The notes under the pieces are model-generated. The model had not been told where the DNA came from. It worked only from the letters and a program-made list of their open reading frames with translations, and ran no database searches. A program made the translations under genes and the position numbers. Positions 40,171 to 48,928 of a stretch of 64,000 nucleotides of DNA are shown in pieces. Source of the stretch: Asanoa hainanensis (lineage in GTDB: Bacteria > Actinomycetota > Actinomycetes > Mycobacteriales > Micromonosporaceae); contig NZ_FZPH01000015.1 in the NCBI RefSeq assembly GCF_900188485.1, positions 169,422 to 233,421 on the forward strand, given 5' to 3'. How positions within the stretch are numbered: position 1 is the first letter of the stretch; each line of letters opens with the position of its first letter.

Positions 40171-41484
40171 ATGATCAACGTACGAACGCCGCGGCGCCTC
40201 CAGGTCGCGCTCCTGGCCGCGACCACTGCGGCCGTCACTGCCCTCGCCGGCACCGCTGAACCCGCGGCGGCCGCTCCGAACACCTACCGCACCATCTCGG
40301 TCACCGCCAACGGAAGCGGCTACGTCCTCACCAACACAGCGGGTGGGACGTACGCGTTCGGGTCTGTCCGCTACCACGGCAACCCGACCGGTTTCTCGGG
40401 CTCGATCATCGGTGTCTCCACGACCGCCGACGGCAGCGGCTACGCCGCCATTTCCAGCACCGGCCAGGTCTACGCGTACGGAACGGTCGGCCACCGCGGT
40501 AACCCGACGGGGTTCTCCGGCTCGATCGCCGGGATCTCGACGACGGCCAACGGCGCGGGTTATGTCGCGGTGTCGACCATTGGCCAGGTCTACGCCTACG
40601 GTTCCGTCGCCTACCGTGGGAACCCGACCGGGTTCTCCGGCTCGATCGTCGGGGTGTCCACGACCGCCGACGGCAGCGGTTACGCCGCGATATCCAGCGC
40701 AGGGCAGGTGTACGCGTACGGGTCGGTCCGGCACCGGGGCAACCCGACCGGTTTCTCGGGGTCCATCGTCGGCATCTCGACGACCGCGGACGGGTCCGGC
40801 TACGCGGCCATATCCAGCACAGGCCAGGTGTACGCGTACGGCACCGTCACCTACCGCGGCAACCCGGCCGGCTTCACCGGTGGCATTGCCGGCGTGTCGG
40901 TTACGGCCAACGGCGCCGGGTACGCCGCCGTCTCCGGCATCGGCCAGGTATACGCCTACGGCACCGTGTCGCACTGGGGCAACGGCGACCCAGGGAACAC
41001 CTCGCTATCCGGGGTACGTGCCGCCATCGTCGAGAAGGCCCGTGCCGAAGCGGCCAACCCCGCGCATAACCAGGAGATCGGCGGGCCGAACTGCAACTTC
41101 TACAGCACCTCCTTCGGTGTCGGTCCGCGTTGCGGCAACGGATGGATCGGTCAGCCTTGGTGCGCCGACTTCGCTCGGTGGATCTGGCGAGAGTCCGGAG
41201 CGCGCATCGCCGGGTTGGACGCTGGTGCCGTCTCGTTCAGCCGCTACGGCACCTGGCGCTCGGCCACCAACTTCCCGAACCTCGCGGGCGTACAGCCGGG
41301 CGACGTCATCGGCTGGCGGTTCAACGACAGTGTCGGACCTGGCAACGACCATGTCAGCGTGGTCGTGGCGGTATCCGGCGACACGATCACCACGGTCGAC
41401 GGCAATTTCAATGACGTCGTCTATGTCCGCAGTTTCAATCGCACTACCGCTGGAACCTCCGGGTATGCCACACCTCTGACCTAG
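40171..41484 (+). CDS. Secreted CHAP-domain amidase with six 40-residue beta repeats
   Basis: The 437-residue protein starts with a signal peptide (RTPRRLQVALLAATTAAVTA, cleavage near PAAAAP at 36). Residues 43-282 are six consecutive 40-residue repeats, each near S-T-T-A-D-G-S-G-Y-A-A-I-S-S-x-G-Q-V-Y-A followed by YG and RGNPTGFSGSI, likely a beta-propeller or solenoid that binds wall polymer. Residues about 310-437 are a CHAP domain with C331 (QPWCADFARWIW), H394 (GNDHVSVVV) and N412 (VDGNF) as the cysteine-peptidase/amidase triad. CHAP enzymes cleave peptidoglycan peptides. It is cotranscribed with the GH16 gene and ended by a strong hairpin. It may be a self-wall remodeller or a bacteriolysin; no immunity gene is apparent. 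Confidence 0.87.
   Translation: MINVRTPRRLQVALLAATTAAVTALAGTAEPAAAAPNTYRTISVTANGSGYVLTNTAGGTYAFGSVRYHGNPTGFSGSIIGVSTTADGSGYAAISSTGQVYAYGTVGHRGNPTGFSGSIAGISTTANGAGYVAVSTIGQVYAYGSVAYRGNPTGFSGSIVGVSTTADGSGYAAISSAGQVYAYGSVRHRGNPTGFSGSIVGISTTADGSGYAAISSTGQVYAYGTVTYRGNPAGFTGGIAGVSVTANGAGYAAVSGIGQVYAYGTVSHWGNGDPGNTSLSGVRAAIVEKARAEAANPAHNQEIGGPNCNFYSTSFGVGPRCGNGWIGQPWCADFARWIWRESGARIAGLDAGAVSFSRYGTWRSATNFPNLAGVQPGDVIGWRFNDSVGPGNDHVSVVVAVSGDTITTVDGNFNDVVYVRSFNRTTAGTSGYATPLT
40297..41016 (+). repeat. Six 120-bp tandem repeats encoding the beta repeats
   Basis: Exact period 120 bp, in frame: units start at 40297, 40417, 40537, 40657, 40777 and 40897. Units 2-5 are most alike (GGCAACCCGACCGG-type cores); unit 6 is most diverged. 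The near identity of internal units suggests recent unit duplication or gene conversion. Confidence 0.85.
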
Positions 41485-41497
41485 CCACACCTCAGCC

Positions 41498-41532
41498 GCC
41501 TGCCCCGAGCCTCCGGATGGCTCGGGGCAGGC
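41498..41532. terminator. Hairpin terminator of the GH16-CHAP operon
   Basis: Exact 14-bp arms GCCTGCCCCGAGCC (41498-41511) and GGCTCGGGGCAGGC (41519-41532) with a 7-nt loop start 14 nt after the CHAP stop. Confidence 0.8.
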
Positions 41533-41593
41533 CTGCGGGCGTGGTGTCGGAGGCCGTCGCGGAGGTGATCGGGCGGCATGGCAGGCTGTGACG

Positions 41594-42529
41594 ATGACTC
41601 GACGACCACTGCTGCTCGTTGACTCGGCGAGCCTCTATTTCCGGGCCTACTTCGGCATTCCGGAGTCGGCGGCCCAAGCCCCCGACGGCAGCCCGGTCAA
41701 CGCGGTCCGTGGCTTCCTCGACATGGTCGCCCAGCTCATCCGCACCCGCCGGCCCGACCGGCTGATCTGCGCGCTGGACTACGACTGGCGCCCGGCGTGG
41801 CGGGTCGAGCTGATCCCGTCGTACAAGGCGCACCGGCTGGCGCCCGGCGGCGGACCGTCCACGGAGGTCGTACCCGACAACCTCGAGGCCCAGGTGCCGC
41901 TGATCCTTTCGGTCCTGGCCGCGGTCGGCATCCCGGCGATCGGCGCGGCGGACTACGAGGCCGACGACGTGATCGGCACCCTCGCGACCACCCAGCCGGG
42001 CCCGGTCGAGGTGGCCTCCGGCGACCGCGACCTGTTCCAGCTCATCGACGACGCGAAACCGGTCCGCCTGCTCTACTGCGGCCGCGGCGTGGGCAAACTC
42101 GAAGACTGCGACAACGCCGCGGTAGAGGCGAAGTACGGCGTCCCGGCCTCGGGCTACGCGGACTTCGCGGCGCTACGCGGCGACCCAAGCGACGGCCTAC
42201 CCGGCGTGGCGGGCGTAGGCGACAAAACCGCAGCGCGCCTGATCAGCCGCTACGGCGACATCGACGCGATGCTGGCAGCCCTGGACGACCCAAAGGCCGG
42301 CTTCGCCCCGGGCCTACGCGGCAAACTGGACGCGGCCCGCGACTACCTGGCGGTGGCCCCCACGGTGGTGAAGGTAGCCCGCGACGTCGAACTGCCCAAT
42401 GTGGACGCCGCGCTGCCAACAGCCCCCGCCGACGGCGACGCCCTGCTGGACCTGGCCGAGAAGTGGAACCTGGCCGGCCCGTGCCGCCGCCTGGTCGACG
42501 CGATCAGCCACGCAGGAACAGCCCAGTAA
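41594..42529 (+). CDS. Stand-alone 5'-3' exonuclease (PolA N-terminal/flap-nuclease type)
   Basis: This roughly 311-residue protein matches the 5' nuclease domain of DNA polymerase I without the polymerase. Metal-binding residues are in LLLVDSASLYFRAYF, ICALDYDW, the ADYEADDVIGTLA helix and VASGDRDLFQLI. The helical arch region is RVELIPSYKAHR. The helix-hairpin-helix is GLPGVAGVGDKTAARLISRYG. It removes RNA primers or 5' flaps. In actinobacteria a free-standing copy beside helY is common, as here (206 nt away, convergent). A GTG at 41588, two codons upstream, is an alternative start. It is separated from the CHAP gene by a strong terminator. Confidence 0.92.
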   Translation: MTRRPLLLVDSASLYFRAYFGIPESAAQAPDGSPVNAVRGFLDMVAQLIRTRRPDRLICALDYDWRPAWRVELIPSYKAHRLAPGGGPSTEVVPDNLEAQVPLILSVLAAVGIPAIGAADYEADDVIGTLATTQPGPVEVASGDRDLFQLIDDAKPVRLLYCGRGVGKLEDCDNAAVEAKYGVPASGYADFAALRGDPSDGLPGVAGVGDKTAARLISRYGDIDAMLAALDDPKAGFAPGLRGKLDAARDYLAVAPTVVKVARDVELPNVDAALPTAPADGDALLDLAEKWNLAGPCRRLVDAISHAGTAQ

Positions 42530-42625
42530 CACCCACATCGGGCGGCCCCGCCCGCCCACGCCGTTAGACCTAGGTAAAGCGTTGCTGCTGTTGCGACAAC
42601 GGACTACCCAGATCCGCTGGGGTAG

Positions 42626-42648
42626 GGCGTGGCGTCGCGCGCCACGCC
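42626..42648. terminator. Hairpin between convergent exonuclease and helY
   Basis: Exact 9-bp arms GGCGTGGCG (42626-42634) and CGCCACGCC (42640-42648) with a 5-nt loop. The rest of the 206-nt space (42530-42735) shows no gene. Confidence 0.6.
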
Positions 42649-42735
42649 GTCGGGCGGCGCCGGCCGCGGGCGCGGATGACGGGCGAACCTAGCCGGTGCG
42701 GCCGCGCCCACCACGAAGCCGAGCCCGCCTCACCC

Positions 42736-45498
42736 TTAACTGTTGATGTAGGCCAGAACCCCTCGGTTGATCATGCCGATGGACTGGCGGGCCGTGGTGC
42801 GGACGGTGCTGGACGCACCACCCGCGTCCGCGACCTGACCGAGGAGGTCGACAACTTGTCGCGCCCAGCGGACGAAGTCGCCGGCGGGCATGTCGCCGTC
42901 CAGGTTGTGGCCGCTGGCCAGCACCTTGGCCAGGGCCTCGCCGCGCGCCCAGCGGACGATCGGCCAGACGAAGCCCAGGTCCGGCTCCCGGGTGCGGTCG
43001 ACGCCGCGGGCCGCCTCGTCTGCCTCCAGCTCCGCCCAGATCTTCATCGTCTCGTCGATCGCGTCCGTGATCGGGCCGCGGGGCACCGACGCTCGTTCGT
43101 CGCTCTCGCGGCGCGCCTCGTAGAGCACCACCGACACCGCGCCCGCGAGCTCTTCGGGGGTGAGGCCGTCCCAGACGCCACGGCGCAGGCACTCGGCGAC
43201 CAGCAGGTCGGCCTCGGACCAGATGCGGGCCAGCATGCGGCCGTTGTCGGTGACCTCGCCGTCCTCCGACAGGTAGCCGCGCGCCGTCAGCAGCGCGCAC
43301 ACCCGGTCGAAGATCCGGGCCAGGGAGCCGGTGCGGCTCGACACCCGCTTGCGCAGCTCGTCGGTGTCGCTCGACAGGCGGCGCCGGCGTTCGGCCCAGC
43401 GGGCGTGCTCCTCGCGGTCCGGGCAGGCGTGGCACGGGTGCTTGCGGAGCTTGTCGCGCAGGTCGACCAGGTGCGCGTCCTCGCCGGTGCCCCGGGCGCG
43501 GCGGCCGCGGCGGCTGTGCCGGTCGAGGCCGGTGCCGGTGACCTCGGCGGCCAGGTCGCGGCGGGCCGACGGGTTGCGGTGGTTGAAGTGCTTGGGCACG
43601 CGGATGCGGGCCAGCACCTCGGCCGGCGCCGTGAAGTCGGCGGAGGTGATCCGGCCGGCCCAGCGGTCCTGGGTCAGCACCAGCGGCCGGGGGTCACCGA
43701 AACCCGCGGTGCCCGGGTCCAGGACGACCGCGAGGCCGGCGCGGCGGCCCGACGGCACCCGGATGACGTCGCCTATCCGCAGGCGCTCCAGCGACGACAC
43801 CGCCTGCGCGCGGCGCTGGGTCTGGCCCTGCCGGGCCAGGGCGCGCTCCCGCTCGCCGATCTGCATGCGCAGGTCGAAGTACTCGTCGAAGTCGCCGTGG
43901 CTGCACTTCACTTCCTGCGTGTACTGCTCGATCGTCTCCTCGTTGCGCTGCACCTGCTTGGCCAGGCCGACCACCGAGCGGTCCGCCTGGAACTGGGCGA
44001 AGGACGCCTCCAGCAGGGCGCGGGAGCGGTCGGCGCCGACGGTCCCGACCAGATTGACCGCCATGTTGTACGAGGGCCGGAAGCTGGACCGCAGCGGATA
44101 GGTGCGGGTCGACGCGAGGCCGGCCACGTGCCGCGGGTCGACCTCGGGCGACCAGACGACCACCGCGTGGCCCTCGACGTCGATGCCGCGCCGCCCGGCC
44201 CGGCCGGTCAGCTGCGTGTACTCCCCCGGCGTCAGGTCGACGTGGGCCTCGCCGTTGAACTTGACCAGCCGCTCGAGCACCACGCAGCGGGCCGGCATGT
44301 TGATGCCCAGCGCCAGCGTCTCCGTGGCGAACACGGCCTTGACCAGGCCGCGGACGAACAGCTCCTCGACGACCTCCTTGAACGCGGGCAGCATGCCGGC
44401 GTGGTGGGCGGCCAGGCCGCGCTCGAGGCCGTCGAGCCACTCCCAGTAGCCGAGCACCGACAGGTCCTCGCCGGGGATCGCGGTGATCCGCTCCTCGACG
44501 ACCCGGCGGATCTCGGCGCGCTCGTCGGGTGTGGTCAGCCGCAGGCCGGCGGCCAGGCACTGCTGCACGGCCGCGTCACAGCCGGCGCGGCTGAAGATGA
44601 ACAGGATCGCCGGGAGCAGGTTCTCCCGGTCGAGGCGCTCGACGATCTCGGCCCGCAGCGGGCCCTTCCAGCGTGGCCCCCGGCCGCCCCGGCTCGCGCC
44701 GGCCCAGCCGTCGCGGCCCATCTCCAGGCGGCGCAGCATCTCGCGCGAGTAGCGCAGCAGCTCGGGGTGCACGTCGTGCTTGCGGGCCGCCGCGGCGTCG
44801 TGGAACAGGTCGAACATCCGGCGGCCGACGAGCATGTGCTGCCAGAGCGGCACCGGCCGGTGCTCGCTGACCACCACGTCGGTGTGGCCGCGGACGGTGA
44901 CGAGCCAGTCGGCGAACTCCTCCGCGTTGGAGACGGTGGCCGACAGTGAGACCAACGTCACTGACGCCGGGAGGTGGATGATCACTTCTTCCCAGACCGC
45001 GCCGCGGAACCGGTCGGCCAGGTAGTGCACCTCGTCCATCACCACGTACGCCAGGCCCTGCAGCGCCGGTGAGCCGGCGTAGAGCATGTTGCGCAGCACC
45101 TCGGTGGTCATCACGACCACGGGCGCGTCGCCGTTGATGGCGTTGTCGCCGGTCAGCAGGCCGACGTTGGCGGCGCCGTGCCGTTCGACCAGGTCGTGGT
45201 ACTTCTGGTTCGACAGGGCCTTGATCGGCGTGGTGTAGAAGCACTTCTTGGGCGGGGCGTCCGGTTCTCCCCCGACGAGCGCCAGGTGGACGGCGAACTC
45301 GCCGACCACGGTCTTGCCGGCGCCGGTGGGCGCGCAGACGAGCACACCGCTGCCGCGCTCCAGGGCTTCGCACGCCTCGCGCTGGAAATCGTCGAGGTCG
45401 AAGCCGATTCCGAGGGCGAAGTCTTCCAGGGCCGGGAACGCGCTGGCCTTCGCGGCCCGGCGGCGCGCCGCGGCGTAGCGCTCGGCGGGGCTCGACAT
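42736..45498 (-). CDS. helY: Ski2-like DEAD/DEAH-box RNA helicase HelY
   Basis: This 920-residue superfamily 2 helicase has Walker A APTGAGKT (K62), the DEVH box at 155-158, SAT in LVSLSATVSNAEEF, motif V in FATETLALGINMPA, and motif VI QLTGRAGRRGID. A long C-terminal part follows with a beta-barrel-like insert and a helical DSHCT domain ending near the C-terminus, as in Mtr4/Ski2. HelY is the actinobacterial member and is thought to act in RNA processing or degradation. The ATG at 45498 follows TAATCT (45511-45506) by 7 nt, so it is probably leaderless. It is divergent from the HAD gene over 85 nt, each with its own -10. Confidence 0.94.
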   Translation of the reverse strand: MSSPAERYAAARRRAAKASAFPALEDFALGIGFDLDDFQREACEALERGSGVLVCAPTGAGKTVVGEFAVHLALVGGEPDAPPKKCFYTTPIKALSNQKYHDLVERHGAANVGLLTGDNAINGDAPVVVMTTEVLRNMLYAGSPALQGLAYVVMDEVHYLADRFRGAVWEEVIIHLPASVTLVSLSATVSNAEEFADWLVTVRGHTDVVVSEHRPVPLWQHMLVGRRMFDLFHDAAAARKHDVHPELLRYSREMLRRLEMGRDGWAGASRGGRGPRWKGPLRAEIVERLDRENLLPAILFIFSRAGCDAAVQQCLAAGLRLTTPDERAEIRRVVEERITAIPGEDLSVLGYWEWLDGLERGLAAHHAGMLPAFKEVVEELFVRGLVKAVFATETLALGINMPARCVVLERLVKFNGEAHVDLTPGEYTQLTGRAGRRGIDVEGHAVVVWSPEVDPRHVAGLASTRTYPLRSSFRPSYNMAVNLVGTVGADRSRALLEASFAQFQADRSVVGLAKQVQRNEETIEQYTQEVKCSHGDFDEYFDLRMQIGERERALARQGQTQRRAQAVSSLERLRIGDVIRVPSGRRAGLAVVLDPGTAGFGDPRPLVLTQDRWAGRITSADFTAPAEVLARIRVPKHFNHRNPSARRDLAAEVTGTGLDRHSRRGRRARGTGEDAHLVDLRDKLRKHPCHACPDREEHARWAERRRRLSSDTDELRKRVSSRTGSLARIFDRVCALLTARGYLSEDGEVTDNGRMLARIWSEADLLVAECLRRGVWDGLTPEELAGAVSVVLYEARRESDERASVPRGPITDAIDETMKIWAELEADEAARGVDRTREPDLGFVWPIVRWARGEALAKVLASGHNLDGDMPAGDFVRWARQVVDLLGQVADAGGASSTVRTTARQSIGMINRGVLAYINS

Positions 45499-45583
45499 GT
45501 ATCCAAGATTACGGCGTGCGCGCCGCGCCGACGCGGTAGGCCGTGCGGTACTCGCCCGGTCGGTCGTGGGTAAGGTCCACGGC

Positions 45584-46342
45584 GTGCCATTGCCAGACCG
45601 TGCGGACCCGCCCAACCCACGTGTGCCGGACGGACCGGACCAACAGTCCAGACGCCCCGTCGAGGCCGTGCTCTTCGACTTCCACGGCACCCTCGCCCAG
45701 GTGGAGGACCCGGTGGCCTGGGTGGTCGCCGCCGCCCTGGCCTGCGGTGCGCAGCTCGACCGGGGCAAGGCGACCGTGCTGGCCGACCGCCTGGTCACCG
45801 CCGGCCGGGCCGGCGGGCCGTTGCCGCACCGGGTGCCCGTGCACCTGGCCGAGGTGTGGGCGGACCGCGACCTCTACGCGCACGCTCACCGGGCGGCGTT
45901 CGTGGGCCTGGCCGCGACCGTGCACACCGACATCGAGGGCCTCGCGGACGCGCTCTACGAGCGGCTCCTGGGCGCGCCGGGCTGGGTGCCGTATCTGGAC
46001 ACGGCGGAGTCGCTCAAGGCGCTGCGGGCCGCCGGGGTGCCGGTGGCGGTGGTGAGCAACATCGGCTTCGACATCCGGCCGCACTTCGAGGAGTGGGGTC
46101 TGGCCGAGCTCGTCGACGCGTTCGTCCTGTCCTACGAGGTCGGCCGGGTCAAGCCGGACCCGGCGATCTTCCTGCGGGCGTGTGGCATGCTCGGCGTCGA
46201 CCCGGAGCGTTCCCTGATGGTCGGCGACACGCCGGCCGACGCGGGTGCGGTGCGGGCCGGCCTGACCGCCCTCGTGGTGCCCGCCGCCGACCCGGGCAAG
46301 GCCAACGGGCTCGGTGCGGCGGTGGCGCTCACCCGCCGGTGA
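45584..46342 (+). CDS. HAD-superfamily hydrolase
   Basis: The 252-residue protein has all four HAD motifs: DFHGTL with nucleophile Asp (motif I, about residue 27), VVSNIGFD (II), the Lys in VGRVKPDPAIF (III), and the acidic pair in VGDTPADAGAV (IV). A helical cap lies between motifs I and II, as in phosphoglycolate-phosphatase-like enzymes. The physiological phosphoester is unknown. The GTG at 45584 is chosen because TAAGGT (45571-45576) lies 7 nt upstream. Its end overlaps the convergent lipid kinase by 14 nt. Confidence 0.88.
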   Translation: MPLPDRADPPNPRVPDGPDQQSRRPVEAVLFDFHGTLAQVEDPVAWVVAAALACGAQLDRGKATVLADRLVTAGRAGGPLPHRVPVHLAEVWADRDLYAHAHRAAFVGLAATVHTDIEGLADALYERLLGAPGWVPYLDTAESLKALRAAGVPVAVVSNIGFDIRPHFEEWGLAELVDAFVLSYEVGRVKPDPAIFLRACGMLGVDPERSLMVGDTPADAGAVRAGLTALVVPAADPGKANGLGAAVALTRR

Positions 46343-47237
46343 GCACCCGCAGCGCCCCGGGTACGCACTCGACGGTGACCGGGAGCGCCGAGACCCGCTC
46401 GCCGTCGGCGTAGCCGACGATGCCCTCGGCGTGCAGCTCGATGCGGGCGGCCCGGTAGGTGTCGACGGCCGGGTGCGTGACGTGCGTGCCCGCGTAGATC
46501 CGCGGTTTGACCCGGACCAGGGTCGTCCGGCTGATCGGCCGCACCACGGTCAGGTCGAGCCGGCCGTCGGTCGGGTCGGCGTCGGGGCAGATCCGCATGC
46601 CGCCGCCGTAGCTGCCGGCGTTGGCCACCGCGACCAGCACCGCGTCGCGCTCCTGGACCTCGCCGTCCAGGACGATCCGGTAGCGCCGGGCGCGCAGGCG
46701 GGCGAGCTCGACCAGGATCGCCAGGTCGTACCGGATCGGGCCGCGGGGCCAGCTCATCCGGTTGCCACGCTCGTTGACGATCGCGTCGAAGCCGGCCGCG
46801 AGCACCCCGCCGAACCAGCGGGTCGTGCCGTCGGCTGCGGTCAGCCGGGCGAGGTCGAGGGTGGTCGAGCCGCCGGTGGTGAACGCGGCGGTCAGGGTCG
46901 TCAGCGCCCGGTGCGGGTCGGCGGTGAAGCCCGCGGCGACCGCGAAGTCGTTGCCAGTGCCGGCCGGGATGATGCCGAGCGGCACGTCGGTGCCGGCCAG
47001 GGCCTGCAGTGCCAGGTGGACGGTCCCGTCGCCGCCGACGGCGATCAGGGCGCCGGCCCCGGCGTCCACCGCCTTGTGACAGGCCGCGAGTGCGTCGGCG
47101 GCGGTGCTCGCCGAGAGGGGCTCCACCGCGTGTCCCGTGGCCCGGAGGTGGGCCAGGACGGTCGGAAGCACGTCGCGGTGCCGGCCGCGCCCCGCTCCGG
47201 GGTTGGCCAGCACCGCGATCGGCCCGTCGATCTTCAT
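46329..47237 (-). CDS. Diacylglycerol/lipid kinase (DAGK catalytic family)
   Basis: The 302-residue protein has the family start IAVLANPGAGRGRH, the nucleotide loop VGGDGTVHLALQAL and LGIIPAGTGNDFA. The C-terminal beta domain contains VLVAVANAGSYGGGM, DPTDGRLDLTVVRP and GIVGYADGERV. These are the hallmarks of YegS/DgkB-like lipid kinases that phosphorylate diacylglycerol or related lipids. It is placed between tatC and the HAD gene in this conserved block. The promoter is presumably in the 42 nt after tatC or further up; cotranscription with tatA-tatC is likely. Confidence 0.92.
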   Translation of the reverse strand: MKIDGPIAVLANPGAGRGRHRDVLPTVLAHLRATGHAVEPLSASTAADALAACHKAVDAGAGALIAVGGDGTVHLALQALAGTDVPLGIIPAGTGNDFAVAAGFTADPHRALTTLTAAFTTGGSTTLDLARLTAADGTTRWFGGVLAAGFDAIVNERGNRMSWPRGPIRYDLAILVELARLRARRYRIVLDGEVQERDAVLVAVANAGSYGGGMRICPDADPTDGRLDLTVVRPISRTTLVRVKPRIYAGTHVTHPAVDTYRAARIELHAEGIVGYADGERVSALPVTVECVPGALRVLTGG

Positions 47238-47279
47238 CGCGGCACCCTATATCCGGGTGGGCCGCCGCGACAGAGCCTG

Positions 47280-48212
47280 TCAGGTGATGTCGTCGTCGTA
47301 GCGCCGGTCGATCGGCTGGGGTGCCGCCACCGGTGCGATCTGCTCGATCGGCGCGCCCGCCGGGATCGGCTCACGGTCGTCCTCGAGCACCGACATCTCG
47401 TCGTCGTCGACGTCCGCGTAGAGCTCGCGGCCCCGGCCCCGGCGTTTGTCGTTGAGGAAGGCGACGCCGACCGCGGCGAAGTAGAGCGCGCTCAGGCAGG
47501 CGCCGAGCGCGGTCATGCCGAACGGGTCGGGTGTCGGGGTGACCACCGCCGAGAACAGGAAGAAGACGAAGACCGCGACGCGCCACCAACCGAGCAACCG
47601 CTTCGCGCTGGCGAGGCCCACGAAGTTGAGCATCAGCACGATGAGCGGGAACTCGAACGCCACTCCGAAGATGAGCAGCATGTTGGTGACGAACGAGATA
47701 TATCGGGTGACTTCGAGTTGTTGCTCTGTGCCGGTGACGCCCGCTTCCAACAGGAAGTGCAGGCCCTTGGAGACCACGAAGTAGGCCAGGACGGCGCCGG
47801 CGATGAACAGCGGCGCGGCCAGGGCCACGAAGAAGTACGCGTATTTGCGCTCGTGGCGGTGCAGACCGGGGGCGATGAACGCCCAGAGCTGGTAGAGCCA
47901 GACCGGCGACGCGACGATCAGGCCCACCCAGAGGGCGAGCTTGAGCTTGAGCAGGAAGCCGTCGCCCGCGCCGAGTTGGAGGAACTCGACCTCGGCGCAC
48001 GGCTTGCCCGGGAACTGCGCGCAGTAGGGCTGCTTGAGCACGTCGAAGACGGGCTGCGCCAGGATGTAGCCGACGATGAAACCGCCGACCAGCGCCAGCG
48101 ACGCCTTGAACAGCCGGTTGCGCAGCTCCCGGATGTGCTCGACCAGCGTCATCGAGCCGTCGGAGGCCCGCTGGAACTCGGTCGGCCCTTTACGGCGCAG
48201 AGACATGGCCAT
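47280..48212 (-). CDS. tatC: Sec-independent (Tat) translocase subunit TatC
   Basis: The 310-residue protein has six helices and the TatC hallmarks: N-terminal MTLVEHIRELRNRLFKASLA (signal-peptide-binding Glu and Arg), the first periplasmic loop, VWLYQLWAFIAPGLHRHERK, and FEFPLIVLMLNFVGL. The last 60 residues (DDDEMSVLEDDREPIPAGAP onward) are an acidic, Pro-rich tail absent from E. coli TatC but common in actinobacteria. TatC with TatA exports folded proteins; the Tat-type PHP protein in this window is one candidate client. It follows tatA by 21 nt. Confidence 0.95.
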   Translation of the reverse strand: MAMSLRRKGPTEFQRASDGSMTLVEHIRELRNRLFKASLALVGGFIVGYILAQPVFDVLKQPYCAQFPGKPCAEVEFLQLGAGDGFLLKLKLALWVGLIVASPVWLYQLWAFIAPGLHRHERKYAYFFVALAAPLFIAGAVLAYFVVSKGLHFLLEAGVTGTEQQLEVTRYISFVTNMLLIFGVAFEFPLIVLMLNFVGLASAKRLLGWWRVAVFVFFLFSAVVTPTPDPFGMTALGACLSALYFAAVGVAFLNDKRRGRGRELYADVDDDEMSVLEDDREPIPAGAPIEQIAPVAAPQPIDRRYDDDIT

Positions 48213-48233
48213 GACCGGATGACGTCCCGGTCG

Positions 48234-48512
48234 TCAGATCACGTCGCGGCTGCGCTGCACCGGGTCGACGACCGGCGGAGGCGTCTGCTGCACCGGCTGC
48301 TGCGGGAGCGGCTGGCGACCGGACTGCGCGTCGGCCTTCTCGGCGAGGTCGTCGTCGGTCTTGCCGTCGTCGACCAGGCCCTTGGTCTCGGCCTTGATGA
48401 TGCGCAGCGAGCGACCGAGCGAGCGGGCCGCGTCAGGAAGCCGCTTCGCGCCGAAGAGCAGAACCAGCAACACCACGAGGACGGCGATGTGCCACGGCTT
48501 GAGGGCGCCCAT
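48234..48512 (-). CDS. tatA: Tat translocase subunit TatA
   Basis: The 92-residue protein has the TatA pattern: a short periplasmic start (MGALKPWHIA), one helix (VLVVLLVLLFG), the hinge AKRLPDAARSLGRS and an amphipathic helix, then a charged and Pro/Gln-rich tail (QPLPQQPVQQTPPP). It oligomerises to form the Tat pore. The ATG at 48512 has GGAG 6 nt upstream. It directly precedes tatC. Confidence 0.94.
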   Translation of the reverse strand: MGALKPWHIAVLVVLLVLLFGAKRLPDAARSLGRSLRIIKAETKGLVDDGKTDDDLAEKADAQSGRQPLPQQPVQQTPPPVVDPVQRSRDVI

Positions 48513-48666
48513 GGGAACTCCAAAGTCGATCAGATGTCGGACGGTCTGGTGCGTCGGGGTGAACGTGCCCATCCTACGGGTGACATCCGACGACGCCACC
48601 CGCCGGTGGACCTCAATAGCCGGTGAAGTCTGGCCGACGAGCGGCCTGACTTTGACAATTCGGGCG

Positions 48667-48918
48667 TCACGCCCGGCCGCGACCGGCCTTGATCACTGCG
48701 ATGCGTTCCTGGGCGGTCACCGCGCGTTCGCGTACGGCCTCGGCCTGCTCCTTTAGGTCGGCCAGTTTGACGCTGAGCTGCTCGGCGCGGGCCTGCCGGT
48801 CTTCGAGCCGGCGCAGCGCGCGGGCGAGCTCCGGCAGCCGGGCCAGCACGGGCCGGGCGGCCAGGGCCAGCAGGAGCAGGCCGAGCACCGCCGCGCCGAT
48901 CACGATCCAGAGCACCAC
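48667..48918 (-). CDS. Small membrane protein with coiled coil
   Basis: The 83-residue protein has one N-terminal helix (LWIVIGAAVLGLLLLALAA) followed by a heptad-like charged helix (RLPELARALRRLEDRQARAE, then QLSVKLADLKEQAEAVRE). It is a conserved small neighbour in this block in related genomes as far as I recall, but no function is known. The GTG start lies 10 nt after the pafC stop, so it is cotranscribed with pafB-pafC. A 154-nt space before tatA holds the likely tat promoter. Confidence 0.72.
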   Translation of the reverse strand: MVLWIVIGAAVLGLLLLALAARPVLARLPELARALRRLEDRQARAEQLSVKLADLKEQAEAVRERAVTAQERIAVIKAGRGRA

Positions 48919-48928
48919 GGGCGACAGC

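Noticed and set aside
42530..42735. Possible small RNA or tRNA between the exonuclease and helY
   Set aside because: Only a short hairpin typical of a terminator is present; no cloverleaf or promoter.
42676..44949. A 757-codon open frame antisense to helY
   Set aside because: Composition is Arg/Gly/Ala/Val-rich with no domains; it is the mirror of strong codon bias in helY, whose helicase motifs are unambiguous.
46314..48626. A 770-codon open frame antisense to the lipid kinase, tatC and tatA
   Set aside because: It covers three well-supported genes on the other strand and has no recognisable motif.
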